From Dehalococcoidia bacterium (GTDB lineage: Bacteria > Chloroflexota > Dehalococcoidia > Lucifugimonadales > Lucifugimonadaceae), in the NCBI GenBank assembly GCA_028285005.1, contig JANQQP010000041.1:1-64000 (forward strand): a stretch of 64,000 nucleotides of DNA, in the 5' to 3' direction. Below are positions 16,586 through 26,322 of the stretch, piece after piece. The notes below the pieces were generated by a model. It worked only from the letters and a program-made list of their open reading frames with translations, was not told where the DNA came from and searched no databases. How positions within the stretch are numbered: position 1 is the stretch's first letter; every line of letters starts with the position of its first letter. A program made the translations under genes and the position numbers.

Positions 16586-18178
16586 ATGCGGTTCGCAATC
16601 CTCGGAATATCTCACGAGACCAACACCTTTTCGAAAGTGCCGGCAACCTACGAAGAGTTCGAAAAGTCTGACCTCCTGCGTGGAGACGAGATCGTCAAAA
16701 CCTTCGAGAACGCTCTCTACACCACCGCAGGCTATCTCGAGGCGTCGCGGGACTTCGGGTTCGAAGCGATCCCACTCATGTGGGCCCAGACGGGCCCGAT
16801 CGGCACCATCACCAAAGACGCGTACGACCGCATCTCCAGCGAGATGCTCCAGATGCTGCGAGACCAGGGTCCGTGGGATGCCGTGCTCCTGCCGAATCAC
16901 GGAGCGGCGGTCTCGGAAGAGTTTCCTGACATGGACGGCGAGTTCACCCGCGCTGTTCGCGAGATCGTCGGCCCCGATGTCCCCGTAGGAATCACGCTGG
17001 ACATGCATGCCAATGTGTCGAAGGCAGTGGTAGAGAACACAGATGTCTGCATCGTCTGGCGCACCAATCCGCATCTTGACCCTCGCCCACGCGGCTACAA
17101 GTGCGCAGAGCTGATCTACCGCGCCGCAAAAGGTGAGATCAAGCCGACGCAGTGGATTGAGATGCCGCCGATGATCGTCAACATCGTGCGGCAGTTCACC
17201 GGTGAGGAGCCGATGAAAACCATCGTCGACGACTCGCTGGAAGCGCTCAAGAGGCCTGGAATCCTCGACACCAGCGTCGCCGAGGGCTATCCATATTCGG
17301 ACGTCGATGAGATGGGAATGAGCTGGATAGCGATCACGGACAACAACCCGGAACTCGCCAAAGAGACCGCTATCTGGATGGCTGAGCGTGCCTGGGAGCA
17401 CAGAGAAGCGCTGAACACACCGGTCGCGTCCATCAAGGAAGCTCTCGAATCAGCTCAGAAGCGCTACCGCGGCCGGCGTCGGCTTGGTGACTGGGTGGAA
17501 GTGCCGACCGACGGCACTGCACTGACCGCTCCCCAGACGGCCGAGACCGCAGACGGCAAGGCTCCTGCGACCGGGCCGATCGTTCTGATGGACGTCGGAG
17601 ACAACATTGGTGGCGGATCATCGGCCGACTCCACTTTCATACTCGAAGAAGCGCAGAGGATGGGCGTGAAGTCGCTCCTGCAGTCGCTTTACGACCCTGA
17701 CTCCGTGAAGGCATGCGTCGCAGCCGGAGTCGGCTCAGAGGTGACAATCGAGGTCGGCGCCAAGACGGATGACATGCACGGCAAGCCCGTGCGGGTCACC
17801 GGAACAGTTCGTTCCATCATCGATGGCGAATGGGAGGATTTCGGCGCAACACACGGCGGCTATCGCTTCTACGACGCAGGTACGGCCGTTCGGCTCGATA
17901 CCACTGACGACCACACTCTCTTCCTGACTACACGACGCTCCGGGAACACATCCCGTTACGGCATGTACGCCGCTGGCATCATCCCTGAGCACTACCAGAT
18001 TGTGGTTGCGAAGGGTGTCGTGTCGCCTAGACCTGCCTACCAGCCCATCGCTGGCGAAGTCATTCTGGTCAATACACCCGGCGTCACAACGGCCGACCTG
18101 TCCTACTTCACGTACAACAGCCGCCGCAAGCCGCTCTACCCGTTTGAGCCGGACACTGAGTACGTACCCGGGCAGTAG
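16586..18178 (+). CDS. M81-family (MlrC-type) metallopeptidase
   Basis: 530 residues from ATG 16586, chosen because it has a GGAG site and opens with the family start MRFAILGISHETNTFS. An upstream in-frame ATG at 16514 lies inside the preceding gene. The N-terminal DUF1485 domain contains LPNHGAAVSEEFPDMDGEF, TLDMHANVS and RTNPHLDPRPRG (probable Zn ligands). The C-terminal MlrC domain has DVGDNIGGGSSADSTF. The founding member, MlrC, opens microcystin peptides, but most homologues occur in sugar-acid and amino-acid catabolic clusters with unknown substrates. Confidence 0.85.
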   Translation: MRFAILGISHETNTFSKVPATYEEFEKSDLLRGDEIVKTFENALYTTAGYLEASRDFGFEAIPLMWAQTGPIGTITKDAYDRISSEMLQMLRDQGPWDAVLLPNHGAAVSEEFPDMDGEFTRAVREIVGPDVPVGITLDMHANVSKAVVENTDVCIVWRTNPHLDPRPRGYKCAELIYRAAKGEIKPTQWIEMPPMIVNIVRQFTGEEPMKTIVDDSLEALKRPGILDTSVAEGYPYSDVDEMGMSWIAITDNNPELAKETAIWMAERAWEHREALNTPVASIKEALESAQKRYRGRRRLGDWVEVPTDGTALTAPQTAETADGKAPATGPIVLMDVGDNIGGGSSADSTFILEEAQRMGVKSLLQSLYDPDSVKACVAAGVGSEVTIEVGAKTDDMHGKPVRVTGTVRSIIDGEWEDFGATHGGYRFYDAGTAVRLDTTDDHTLFLTTRRSGNTSRYGMYAAGIIPEHYQIVVAKGVVSPRPAYQPIAGEVILVNTPGVTTADLSYFTYNSRRKPLYPFEPDTEYVPGQ

Positions 18179-18188
18179 TACGAGACCG

Positions 18189-19376
18189 TCACCCGGACCG
18201 GCCAAACTTGCGCCGTGCCTTCATCATCTGACGGCCTCTCTTTGTGCGCGCCTTCAGCATGTCGCGCTTCGCGTGCCTGAGACGCACGTCTGACTTCGAC
18301 TGCACGAACTCCATCTCGCGGCTTAGCTTTCGGAATGAGCCAAGTCGGTCTTCGGAGATATCGCCGCGGAAGATTGCATCCATCACAGCGCAGCCCGGTT
18401 CACCCGAGTGCGAGCAGTCGTTGAACTTGCATTCAGATGCCAACTCCGTGATGTCGTCGAAAATTACTGCTACACCTTCATCTGCCCCGTGTAGCCCCAG
18501 CGACCTCATGCCGGGAGTGTCGATCAACGCACCGCCACCGGGGACAGGTATCAGGTGCCGGGCAGTTGTCGTATGACGCCCCCGCTGGTCGTCGTCGCGG
18601 ACCTCTCCGGTTTCCATCAACTCATGCCCCAACATCCGATTAGTCAGCGTGGATTTGCCAACTCCAGACGCTCCGATGAACGCAACCGTCCTGTTGGGTC
18701 TCGAGTAGCTAATTAGCGCGTCCACACCTTCGCCGCTAACTCCGCTGACCGCATGCACGTTCACAAACGGAACAGAGATCTGCACCTCATCAAGCAAATC
18801 CTGTACATCATCAACCAGGTCAGATTTGTTCAGGACTATCACGGCCTCCGCACCGCTCGATGCAACTTGCGTCGCCTCGCGTTCGAGACGCCGCAGATTC
18901 AAGTTGTTAGCTGCGTGCACGACAAATACCGCGTCAAGATTGGCAGCAACTACCTGACGCTCGGCGGCGCTCTTCATCACCTGCCGCGTCCGGGTCAACT
19001 GCGAGCGACGCGCAAGTACTACTTCGATCACATCAGAGTCGTGAGACGGCCTACGTCGGAAACCGACCCAATCACCGACCGACGACAATTCCTCCGATGT
19101 CTCTGCACTTCGCTGTAATTCGGTCGAACTCTCGGCGCGCACAATCCCGGTCTCAGTGATGAGCTGCACGCTTCGGCCATCGACGCGTGAGACGCGGCCC
19201 GGTTCGAGGCCGGACTCTGCATGCGATTCGAACTCGGCAATGCGGCTTTCGTCCCAACCGATCATGGCCAGGACTTCGGACGAAGCAGCGTCATCTATCG
19301 GCTCAGAACCGCGATCGGGCGAGCCGCGGGAAATATCAGGTTGTTGCAATTTGATGCTCCAGGTCCGGAGCACCAT
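18189..19376 (-). CDS. rsgA: Ribosome small-subunit maturation GTPase RsgA
   Basis: 395 residues. Circularly permuted GTPase order G4-G1-G3: VLNKSDLV, then GASGVGKSTLTN, then a G2-like RHTTTARHL and DTPGMRSLGL. An N-terminal OB-fold (GLEPGRVSRVDGRSVQL) and a C-terminal zinc knuckle (ECKFNDCSHSGEPGCAV) complete the family. It assists late 30S maturation. The C-terminus is very basic (KRDMLKARTKRGRQMMKARRKFGRSG), a likely rRNA contact. The start could also be the Met at residue 38 just before GWDESRIAEF, where many homologues begin. Confidence 0.9.
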   Translation of the reverse strand: MVLRTWSIKLQQPDISRGSPDRGSEPIDDAASSEVLAMIGWDESRIAEFESHAESGLEPGRVSRVDGRSVQLITETGIVRAESSTELQRSAETSEELSSVGDWVGFRRRPSHDSDVIEVVLARRSQLTRTRQVMKSAAERQVVAANLDAVFVVHAANNLNLRRLEREATQVASSGAEAVIVLNKSDLVDDVQDLLDEVQISVPFVNVHAVSGVSGEGVDALISYSRPNRTVAFIGASGVGKSTLTNRMLGHELMETGEVRDDDQRGRHTTTARHLIPVPGGGALIDTPGMRSLGLHGADEGVAVIFDDITELASECKFNDCSHSGEPGCAVMDAIFRGDISEDRLGSFRKLSREMEFVQSKSDVRLRHAKRDMLKARTKRGRQMMKARRKFGRSG

Positions 19377-19391
19377 CCGCCTCAGAAGATG

Positions 19392-19478
19392 TCAGCTAGA
19401 CAGAGGCGAAACGCGGTGATCCAGAGAGTGAGAATGCGCAAGGGCGCGCTGAACAGAGGTGAGCGTGATGACAATCAT
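19392..19478 (-). CDS. Possible 28-codon leader peptide upstream of rsgA
   Basis: An ATG preceded by a strong AGGAGG site (9-nt spacing) opens a 28-codon frame (MIVITLTSVQRALAHSHSL...) that ends in TGA 15 nt before the rsgA start, in the same frame as rsgA. It could be a short regulatory leader or an alternative upstream start cut by a stop. The peptide resembles nothing known. Confidence 0.3.
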   Translation of the reverse strand: MIVITLTSVQRALAHSHSLDHRVSPLSS

Positions 19479-19619
19479 GACGGTCGTCCTCCTTTTCTCC
19501 GGACCCGCAACGAAGCCGACCAGTTCGCCGACGACTCTCTCAATCTAGATGATCGAGTTCGGCGAGGTCAACCGCAGTGATCAATACTTGCTATCGCGAG
19601 CTATGCCTCGCAGACCGCA

Positions 19620-19655
19620 GACGGCCGGCGGGCGACAGTCGCCTCACCGGCCGTC
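19620..19655 (-). terminator. Nested inverted repeat after the secreted-protein gene
   Basis: Outer arms GACGGCCGG / CCGGCCGTC (9 bp) enclose a second pair GGCGAC / GTCGCC. It lies 45-80 nt past the stop of the (-) gene at 19700. There is no T-run on the (-) side, so it may stop transcription with a factor or only protect the 3' end. The rest of 19479-19699 holds nothing I can recognise. Confidence 0.4.
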
Positions 19656-19699
19656 CTCAATTAGGTTGTTAGGTCTCGTTTCTGGTCCGTGTCTTCCAG

Positions 19700-20362
19700 C
19701 TAAGCGCTCTGGCCGACGGAGACGGGGACCACGTTCACCTCGCCGCCGTCAGTAGCCGGTTCTGCAGGCGGGGAGTACGGACGGATCTGGAAGCGGCCTT
19801 CGAACTGGCGACCGCCAGGGCCCTCACCAAACATCCTGCCTCGGAAACCGTGGCCACGGCCCTCTCCGTCGTCTTTGGCCTCGTAGAGCTTGCTCAGCAC
19901 CTCGGTCGGTGCATCGCCGAGCCATTCGGTCACCGCAGCTGCGTCGTCCTCGGTGATCTTCTCGGCCTCAATCAGCCGCTCCACCAGTTCCGCAATCTGC
20001 TCATCGGAATCGTCAGCGCCAGCGACGTGCCCAAAACCCCGCTTGCCATGTCCCTTCACGCCTTCCAGCGCTTCGGGCATCGCATCGAGCCATGCGACCA
20101 TCTCGTCGGCCTCGTCCTGCGTGATCACTCCCTCTTCGACGGCCGTTGCCAGTCGCTCCGCAAGCTTCGCGTCGCTGTGCTCTTCTCGGGCCTGCTGGAC
20201 CGCGTCCTCCAGCTCCTCCGGTGCAATCCCGAGGATCTCTGCGACACGGTCCCGAATTCCACTTGACGGCGTCTCGCCTTCGGTCTGTGCGAAAGTCGCA
20301 CCGGTGAGGGCGACGAGCCCTGCGGATCCAACTGCTGCTCCGACAAACAACTTCTTCTTCAT
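19700..20362 (-). CDS. Secreted acidic hypothetical protein
   Basis: 220 residues with a Sec signal peptide (MKKKLFVGAAVGSAGLVALTGATFA|Q, cleavage about residue 25). The mature part is helical and acidic, with two similar units: RVAEILGIAPEELEDAVQQAREE..LAERLATAVEEGVITQDEADEMVAWL and IAELVERLIEAEKITEDDAAAVTEWL. The C-terminus turns Gly/His/Arg-rich (GEGRGHGFRGRMFGEGPGG). Proteins with this EGxITxxEA pattern are common in Gram-positive and Chloroflexota envelopes, but their role is unknown. Direct repeats upstream suggest regulated expression. Confidence 0.65.
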   Translation of the reverse strand: MKKKLFVGAAVGSAGLVALTGATFAQTEGETPSSGIRDRVAEILGIAPEELEDAVQQAREEHSDAKLAERLATAVEEGVITQDEADEMVAWLDAMPEALEGVKGHGKRGFGHVAGADDSDEQIAELVERLIEAEKITEDDAAAVTEWLGDAPTEVLSKLYEAKDDGEGRGHGFRGRMFGEGPGGRQFEGRFQIRPYSPPAEPATDGGEVNVVPVSVGQSA

Positions 20363-20662
20363 TTCGTTTGCTGCCTTCTGCCTGATTGGCTTCTGTAGAG
20401 GTCCGTCCCTCTTGCTGCTTTCTGCTGCTGCGGCGCTTGCCGCCTTGCCAACAAGCTAGAGGCAGAATCTTCAGGTCCAGTCCACAAATCTTGAGGAAGT
20501 TGTCAGGAGTCTTACCCTCCCGTTACGCGCTCTGAGGTGAAGGGTCACGAGCGGTAATTCGCGGTAATAATCAGGCTCAAAAACAGGAAATAGTGCCCGA
20601 CGCGAAGACGCTGCCGACGATCGGAAAAACGGTTGGACAGAGTTCGGATGTGAATCCGCCAG
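20363..20662. promoter_or_regulatory. Non-coding region with GCGGTAAT direct repeats
   Basis: 300 bp without a gene, upstream of the secreted-protein gene (-). It contains two copies of GCGGTAAT at 20551-20558 and 20561-20568, ten bases apart, so on the same DNA face. This spacing is common for response-regulator sites. No clear -35/-10 pair was found. Confidence 0.35.
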
Positions 20663-21868
20663 CTACCGGAGCCACTTACCAACGTCCTGTTCGTCAGGAC
20701 TGTCGATGTTCAGGTACTCGCGGGTGTCAGGGTCCACCAGGTATCGCTGTACCGTGTCCATGTTCAACTCGATCCCAAGCCCAGGCAGATCGCTCGGGTA
20801 GATCGATCCGTCCCGCACATCGAACATCGGGTTGATCACCTTCTCGAACGTATCGAACCACGTGTGCAAGCACTCTTGCCGGTACAGGTTCGGAGTGGTC
20901 ATGCAGACCTGGAAGCCTGCGGCGATCGAGACAGGTCCGAGGGCATCATGCGGTGAAATCCTGATCTGCTGGACCTCGGCCATTGCGGCGATTCGGCGCA
21001 GCTCGCTGATGCCGCCACACCACGCGACGTCCGGCATGACGTAGTCGACAAGCCTTGAGTTCAGAATCTCTGTGTAGTCCCAGCGAGTGAAGTGGCGTTC
21101 ACCGATGCAGAGCGGCACGTTCACGTTCTCTCGTACCTGCCTGAGCGCGTTGTGATTCTCGACATGCACAGGCTCCTCGAGCCAGATCAGGTTGATGTGC
21201 TCAAGTGCTCTGCCCGCTTCGATGGCGGAAGCGACATCGAAGCGTGCGTGAGCGTCCACCATTAGTTCGAAGTCCGGTCCAACAGCGCCACGAACAGCCT
21301 CCATCCATTCGACAGACTTGCGGATGTTCTCAGGTGTCAGTCGCTCAACTTCGGCAGGACCGGAGTAGCCGGCGTCCGGTCCGGTCTGAGTAGGAAACGG
21401 GTCTGTCTTGATGGCCTTGTAACCCGCGGCCTTGGTGGCTGCTGCCGCTTTCGCCACAACGTCAGGTCCCCCGGCTTCGGAGTTCCAGTCCTGCACATGC
21501 GTGTACACCGGAACGCGCTCTCGCACGGGGCCACCCAGAAGCTGATATATCGGCGCGCCGAGTACCTTGCCTTTTATGTCCCACAGAGCGATGTCGATGG
21601 CGCTGATCAGGTGAGACACGAATCCGCGGCCATTCAGGTCGTCGAAGGTGTGAAAGATCGTCTGCCAGATATCCTCAATGTTTCGCGCATCCTTGCCGAC
21701 GACCTCACGCTTGATCCATTCAAGACCTCTCACCAGCATGCCGGTCGATCGATAGTCGGAGCACTCACCAACTCCGCTCACTCCTTCATCCGTTTCCACA
21801 ACAACGAAGATCCACGGCAAGCCTTTGATCGGCATCGAGACGTGTGGCGTGATGTTGGTGATCTTCAA
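20663..21868 (-). CDS. Enolase-superfamily dehydratase, galactonate-dehydratase-like
   Basis: 401 residues. Capping domain then TIM barrel with AIKTDPF, the metal ligands Asp in LMVDAHARF, Glu in WLEEPVHVEN and Glu in CIGERHFTRW, and the catalytic histidine in ISPHDALGPVS. The SPH-x-x-LGP form is that of the D-galactonate/gluconate dehydratase (DgoD-like) branch. The likely reaction is loss of water from a sugar acid to give a 2-keto-3-deoxy acid. It follows otsAB with a 15-nt gap, which suggests a shared transcript even though the pathways differ. Confidence 0.82.
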   Translation of the reverse strand: MKITNITPHVSMPIKGLPWIFVVVETDEGVSGVGECSDYRSTGMLVRGLEWIKREVVGKDARNIEDIWQTIFHTFDDLNGRGFVSHLISAIDIALWDIKGKVLGAPIYQLLGGPVRERVPVYTHVQDWNSEAGGPDVVAKAAAATKAAGYKAIKTDPFPTQTGPDAGYSGPAEVERLTPENIRKSVEWMEAVRGAVGPDFELMVDAHARFDVASAIEAGRALEHINLIWLEEPVHVENHNALRQVRENVNVPLCIGERHFTRWDYTEILNSRLVDYVMPDVAWCGGISELRRIAAMAEVQQIRISPHDALGPVSIAAGFQVCMTTPNLYRQECLHTWFDTFEKVINPMFDVRDGSIYPSDLPGLGIELNMDTVQRYLVDPDTREYLNIDSPDEQDVGKWLR

Positions 21869-21883
21869 TCGACAGCTCCTGGT

Positions 21884-24088
21884 CTAGTCTGAGTTTGCGG
21901 CTGCGGGGCCTCTTCTCGCCTCGATCAGCGCCCGCAGCAGTCGTCGCACCGAGCCTGGTGAGCCTACCGCTGCCCGAGCACTGCTCTGGCCTCCGCCGAC
22001 CTTCACAGAAAAGGCCCCCTCCGGCATGCGAGCAAATATGTCCTCGTCGGTTCGGTCATCACCTGTTACCAGAATGAAGTCGAACGGGCCTTTCGCTTCG
22101 TTGACGAACTCGAAAGCTCGGCCCTTGTCGACGCCCTGCTGCCTGATCTCGATAACGCGGGCGCCGCTCAGGATCTCGACGGGTGAGCCTGACAGCATGT
22201 CTTCAAGGACCGACATCAACTCAAGCGCCTGCCACTCGCCTAGAGCGTCATCGGCCTCCCTGTAGTGCCAGACAAGCGCAGATGACTTCTCCTCGATCCT
22301 CGCTCCGGGAGTCCGCTCCGCATACTCCTTGAGTACTGGCGCCACGATCGACTTCCAGCGCAGGTCCGGCGGCGGCCCCATTCGCGTCCAATCCCCTTCG
22401 CCCGCTTCCCTTATCCATGAGCCATGCTCCGCTATTAGCGAAATAGGCACATCCTCGAACCAGCTCCCGAGCGTCTCCCGGTCCCTGCCTGAGTTGATGT
22501 AAGCCTTGACCCCGTCCAGGCCTCCCAGGTCTCTGAGAATCTGAATGATGCTGTCGGTCGGTACTGCATCCTCATAGCGTTCAGTGAACTCACGAAGTGA
22601 GCCATCGTAGTCGAGCATCATCAGAGCGTTTTCAGCTTCTGAGAGCTGAGGAGCGAGTGTGCCTGCGAGCACCTGCGACTGAAGTGAGGGCGGGAAGTGA
22701 ATCTCCTCAACTTCAGGCTCGGTCAAGGCCGACATGAACCGTTCGACCCAACGGTGAACATCATTCTGCACCACCCTGTGGTACATCGGCCGCATCCGCT
22801 CCTGGCGCTCACCGTAGTCCATCTCCATCGCACGCTCGATTTGCGATGCCGTGCCTTCTATGTCCCATGGATTTATGCGCAGTGACTCTCCGAGCTCGGA
22901 CGCCGCACCTGCGAACTCGCTTAGGACCAGCACGCCGCCGCCATCGTCCCGCGTCGCCACGTACTCCTTAGCCACGAGGTTCAAGCCATCTCGCACGGGA
23001 GACACAAACGCAACATCAGCAAGCCGGTAGAGCGCGCCAAGCTCTTCTTTGGACACTGACTGGTACATGTAGTGGATCGGGATTCGGCCGGGCGAACCGT
23101 AAAGCCCGTTGATCTCACCGACGAGCCGCTCCACTTCGTCTTTTTGCTGGTGGTAGCTCTCGATGTTCTCCCTGGAGGGCACCGCCAGCTGGATCAGCAT
23201 TGCCCGCCGCCGCCATCTTGTGGAACCAGACAGAAGTCGCCGCCATGCCTCCAGCTTCAGCGGCAAACCCTTCGTGTAGTCGAGCCGATCGATACCGAGA
23301 ACAACCTGTCGATCACCTATCCGCCGTTTCAGGTCCAACAGGTAGAGATCAGCCTTTTTCGAGAACGCCGCCTCACGCAGCTCATCCGTGTCGATGCCGA
23401 TCGGATGCGCCTGGATACGCACGTTGCGACCTGAATAGCGCAGCTCGCCCCGCACCGTTTCGATGCCAAGCAGCCTGCGGAAGCTACGTTGCAGGTTCTC
23501 CGCGTACTCGTATGTGTGCACGCCGATCAGGTCGGCTCCGAGAAGACCTCTCAGGATCTGTGTCCGCTGCGGCAGCACTCGGAAGGTTTCAGATGATGGA
23601 AACGGGATGTGTAAGAAGAAACCAATGCGCACACCAGGGACGCGCTGGCGTAGCATCTCCGGCACAAGCATTAGTTGATAGTCATGCACCCAGATCAGGT
23701 CATCTGGCTGGGCGATCTTCGCAATCTCGTCCGCGAACCGCTCGTTTACCGAACGATAAGCTGCGAACTGCATCGGGTCGAACTCGCACCTCTCCACAAA
23801 ATAGTGGAACAGGGGCCACAGAGCGCTGTTCGCATAGCCCTCGTAGTAGTTCCTGAATTCGCGTGCCGGCACCTCAACAGGGACCAGTCGACGCTTCGCT
23901 AACTCCGCGGACGTTTCTTGATTGGGGGTCTCGCCCGGGTGGCCAATCCACACACCCTCGCTCTTCGCATGGAGCGGAGTCAGGCCAGTGACCAGACCGC
24001 CCGACGACATGCTGAGGTTTTGCCCGTTCCCGCGCGAACGCCTGATGGTCACGGGCAGGCGATTCGAGACGAGAATTACTCTGGACAC
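21884..24088 (-). CDS. otsAB: Fused trehalose-6-phosphate synthase/phosphatase (OtsA-OtsB)
   Basis: 734 residues. The N-terminal GT20 domain (about 1-475) starts [15 protein letters not shown] and has the [18 protein letters not shown] nucleotide loop, [16 protein letters not shown], and the donor-binding region [18 protein letters not shown]. The C-terminal HAD phosphatase domain (about 485-734) has MLDYDGSL (nucleophile Asp; Ser where Thr is usual), NSGRDRETL and the Mg-binding [12 protein letters not shown]. It makes trehalose from UDP/GDP/ADP-glucose and glucose-6-phosphate in one polypeptide. The GH15 enzyme, a possible trehalase, is divergently transcribed next to it. Confidence 0.93.
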   Translation of the reverse strand: MSRVILVSNRLPVTIRRSRGNGQNLSMSSGGLVTGLTPLHAKSEGVWIGHPGETPNQETSAELAKRRLVPVEVPAREFRNYYEGYANSALWPLFHYFVERCEFDPMQFAAYRSVNERFADEIAKIAQPDDLIWVHDYQLMLVPEMLRQRVPGVRIGFFLHIPFPSSETFRVLPQRTQILRGLLGADLIGVHTYEYAENLQRSFRRLLGIETVRGELRYSGRNVRIQAHPIGIDTDELREAAFSKKADLYLLDLKRRIGDRQVVLGIDRLDYTKGLPLKLEAWRRLLSGSTRWRRRAMLIQLAVPSRENIESYHQQKDEVERLVGEINGLYGSPGRIPIHYMYQSVSKEELGALYRLADVAFVSPVRDGLNLVAKEYVATRDDGGGVLVLSEFAGAASELGESLRINPWDIEGTASQIERAMEMDYGERQERMRPMYHRVVQNDVHRWVERFMSALTEPEVEEIHFPPSLQSQVLAGTLAPQLSEAENALMMLDYDGSLREFTERYEDAVPTDSIIQILRDLGGLDGVKAYINSGRDRETLGSWFEDVPISLIAEHGSWIREAGEGDWTRMGPPPDLRWKSIVAPVLKEYAERTPGARIEEKSSALVWHYREADDALGEWQALELMSVLEDMLSGSPVEILSGARVIEIRQQGVDKGRAFEFVNEAKGPFDFILVTGDDRTDEDIFARMPEGAFSVKVGGGQSSARAAVGSPGSVRRLLRALIEARRGPAAANSD

Positions 24089-24342
24089 AGAAGGGACCTG
24101 TTGGGGCGGGTTTCAGACACCGGGAATGGCACTTGCGACGGACAGCTGAAGCCGGTCTGAGCGTACCACACAGTCGTCGATGTCCCGACCTTTCCTCAAT
24201 GGTGTCGTTCGACTATTGAATCGCAGAACGGTAACCCGCACACTTTTCAGGTTGAGCATCCTATTTGTGGCGTCGGCACACAAGTGATCTGGGCCGCTAC
24301 CCGCGTAGAAGAATCGTCACGTTCCGGCGACCCTGAACTCAA

Positions 24343-26190
24343 ATGGCATACAAACGGCTCGAAGAGTACGGCCTCATAGGCAACATGAACTCGGCGGCGC
24401 TCGTCAGCAGAGACGGCTCCATCGACTGGCTATGTCTGCCTTCCTTCGACTCGCCCGCGGTTTTCTCGACCGTTCTCGACGACGAAAAAGGCGGCTTCTT
24501 CTCCATCACCTCGGAGGGCGCGCACGATAAGCGCCAGATCTACTTCCCTGAGACCAACGTCCTGACCACCAGGTTCGGCGGTACCGATTCCGTCACCCAG
24601 ATCACCGATTTCATGCCAGTCGATGGCAGACGCATGAGTACCGAATCGCTGGACACCATGCCCGCTGAACCCTCTCCCGCGGACGAAAACAGGCTTATCC
24701 GCTACGTGCAGGGAGTCATGGGAGAGGCACGACTCCGCCTCGAATGCAGGCCAAAGTTCAACTTCGCCGCAACCTCGCACACCGTCGAGATGACGGACGC
24801 CGGTGTGATCTTTCGTGCCGACACAGGTGAACGGCTGAGCCTTTCACTGCCATGCGAATTCTCGATACGAGAAGGTGGTGTCGTCGCCGATTTCACGCTC
24901 GGTCCACGCGAGGCGATCACCTTCTCGCTCGAATGGCTCGGAACGGACGGCCCGGCGCCTGAGATCCTCACAGCCCAACAGGGTGAGGAACTGTTCCGTG
25001 ACACGGTGGAGTACTGGCGCCAGTGGGTTGCGCGCTGCGAATACAGCGGCCGGTGGCGGGAAGAGGTAATCCGCTCCCTACTGACTCTGAAGCTGCTCAC
25101 ATACGGACCGACGGGCGCAATCATCGCCGCGCCGACAACCTCGCTGCCAGAAGAGATCGGCGGAAGCCGAAACTGGGACTACAGGTACTGCTGGATCAGA
25201 GACTCATCGCTTACTCTCCAGGCCTTCATGCGCACCGGGTACATCGAAGAGGCTCGTATGTTCATGCGGTGGCTCGGTGATCGCTGCCGCGAGGCGAACG
25301 GCGCCGAGCACCCACTGCAGATCATGTACGGAATCCGCGGCGAGCAGGAGCTGACTGAACTCGAACTGGACCACCTCGACGGCTACCGCGGCTCCCGTCC
25401 TGTGAGAATCGGGAATGCTGCTCACGATCAGCTTCAGCTCGACATGTACGGCGAGCTACTAGAGGCGATATACGTTTACAACCGCCACGCCTACCCGATC
25501 TCCTATGACCTCTGGCGGTCACTGCGCAACATCCTCGACTGGGTCGCGCAACACTGGCGCACGCCCGACGAAGGTATCTGGGAGGTACGCGGAGGCCCCC
25601 GCCAGTTCGTCCATTCGAAGCTGATGGCATGGAACGCTCTTGCCAAGGGACTCAAGCTGGCGGATGAGCGCTCGCTTCCCGCCTCACGGGACCTGTGGAT
25701 AAACGCCCGCGACGACATCCTCGAGGAGATCATGCAGGAGGGTTGGAACCATGAGCTCCAGAGCTTCGTCCAGAGCTACGGTTCAGACGTTCTCGACGCG
25801 TCGTTGCTGCAACTCCTGAACATCGGCGCACTCTCACCTCGAGACCCGCGGATGATGACCACTGTCACGCAGATCGAGCAACGCCTATCGCGAGACAGTC
25901 TCGTCTATCGCTACGACCACGCGGCATCGCCTGATGGACTCGACGGCAAAGAAGGCACCTTCGCCATGTGTACCTTCTGGCTGGTCGAGGCGTTCACACG
26001 CATGGGGAGACTGGACGACGCACGATTCCTATTCGAGAGAATGCTCGGATACTCCTCTCCACTCGGCCTGTTCGCAGAAGAGACGGGACCGACCGGAGAG
26101 ATGCTCGGTAACTTCCCGCAAGCCTTCACTCACCTTGCCCTCATCAACTCAGCGTTCATTCTGAATCGAGCACTCGACCGCGGGCGCTAG
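24343..26190 (+). CDS. Glycoside hydrolase family 15 protein (probable trehalase/glucoamylase-like)
   Basis: 615 residues. N-terminal beta-sandwich with the family entry EEYGLIGNMNSAALVSRDGSIDWLCLPSFDSP, then an (alpha/alpha)6 barrel with SLPEEIGGSRNWDYRYCWIRDSSL and KEGTFAMCTFWLVEAF. This branch of GH15 includes bacterial trehalases and glucoamylase-like enzymes. Location next to otsAB supports trehalose turnover. No signal peptide, so it acts in the cytoplasm. The start ATG has no clear ribosome site, and a leaderless or weakly translated mRNA is possible. Confidence 0.88.
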   Translation: MAYKRLEEYGLIGNMNSAALVSRDGSIDWLCLPSFDSPAVFSTVLDDEKGGFFSITSEGAHDKRQIYFPETNVLTTRFGGTDSVTQITDFMPVDGRRMSTESLDTMPAEPSPADENRLIRYVQGVMGEARLRLECRPKFNFAATSHTVEMTDAGVIFRADTGERLSLSLPCEFSIREGGVVADFTLGPREAITFSLEWLGTDGPAPEILTAQQGEELFRDTVEYWRQWVARCEYSGRWREEVIRSLLTLKLLTYGPTGAIIAAPTTSLPEEIGGSRNWDYRYCWIRDSSLTLQAFMRTGYIEEARMFMRWLGDRCREANGAEHPLQIMYGIRGEQELTELELDHLDGYRGSRPVRIGNAAHDQLQLDMYGELLEAIYVYNRHAYPISYDLWRSLRNILDWVAQHWRTPDEGIWEVRGGPRQFVHSKLMAWNALAKGLKLADERSLPASRDLWINARDDILEEIMQEGWNHELQSFVQSYGSDVLDASLLQLLNIGALSPRDPRMMTTVTQIEQRLSRDSLVYRYDHAASPDGLDGKEGTFAMCTFWLVEAFTRMGRLDDARFLFERMLGYSSPLGLFAEETGPTGEMLGNFPQAFTHLALINSAFILNRALDRGR

Positions 26191-26207
26191 ACAGCGGGCG
26201 CTAGACA
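26180..26207. repeat. 14-bp perfect tandem duplication at a stop codon
   Basis: GCGGGCGCTAGACA occurs twice in direct tandem (26180-26193 and 26194-26207). The first copy contains the TAG stop of the GH15 gene, so the second copy is non-coding. It is most simply a recent slippage or duplication event. Confidence 0.8.
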
Positions 26208-26322
26208 GCCCCGGATTCAGTCGCTCACAAGCCGTTAACTCTCCAGCGCCCGTATACTCGGCCGTCTGAACCTGGCTAGTTGCCAAACTCAAGACGAACG
26301 CAATCGATCGCTGGAGCAGAAG

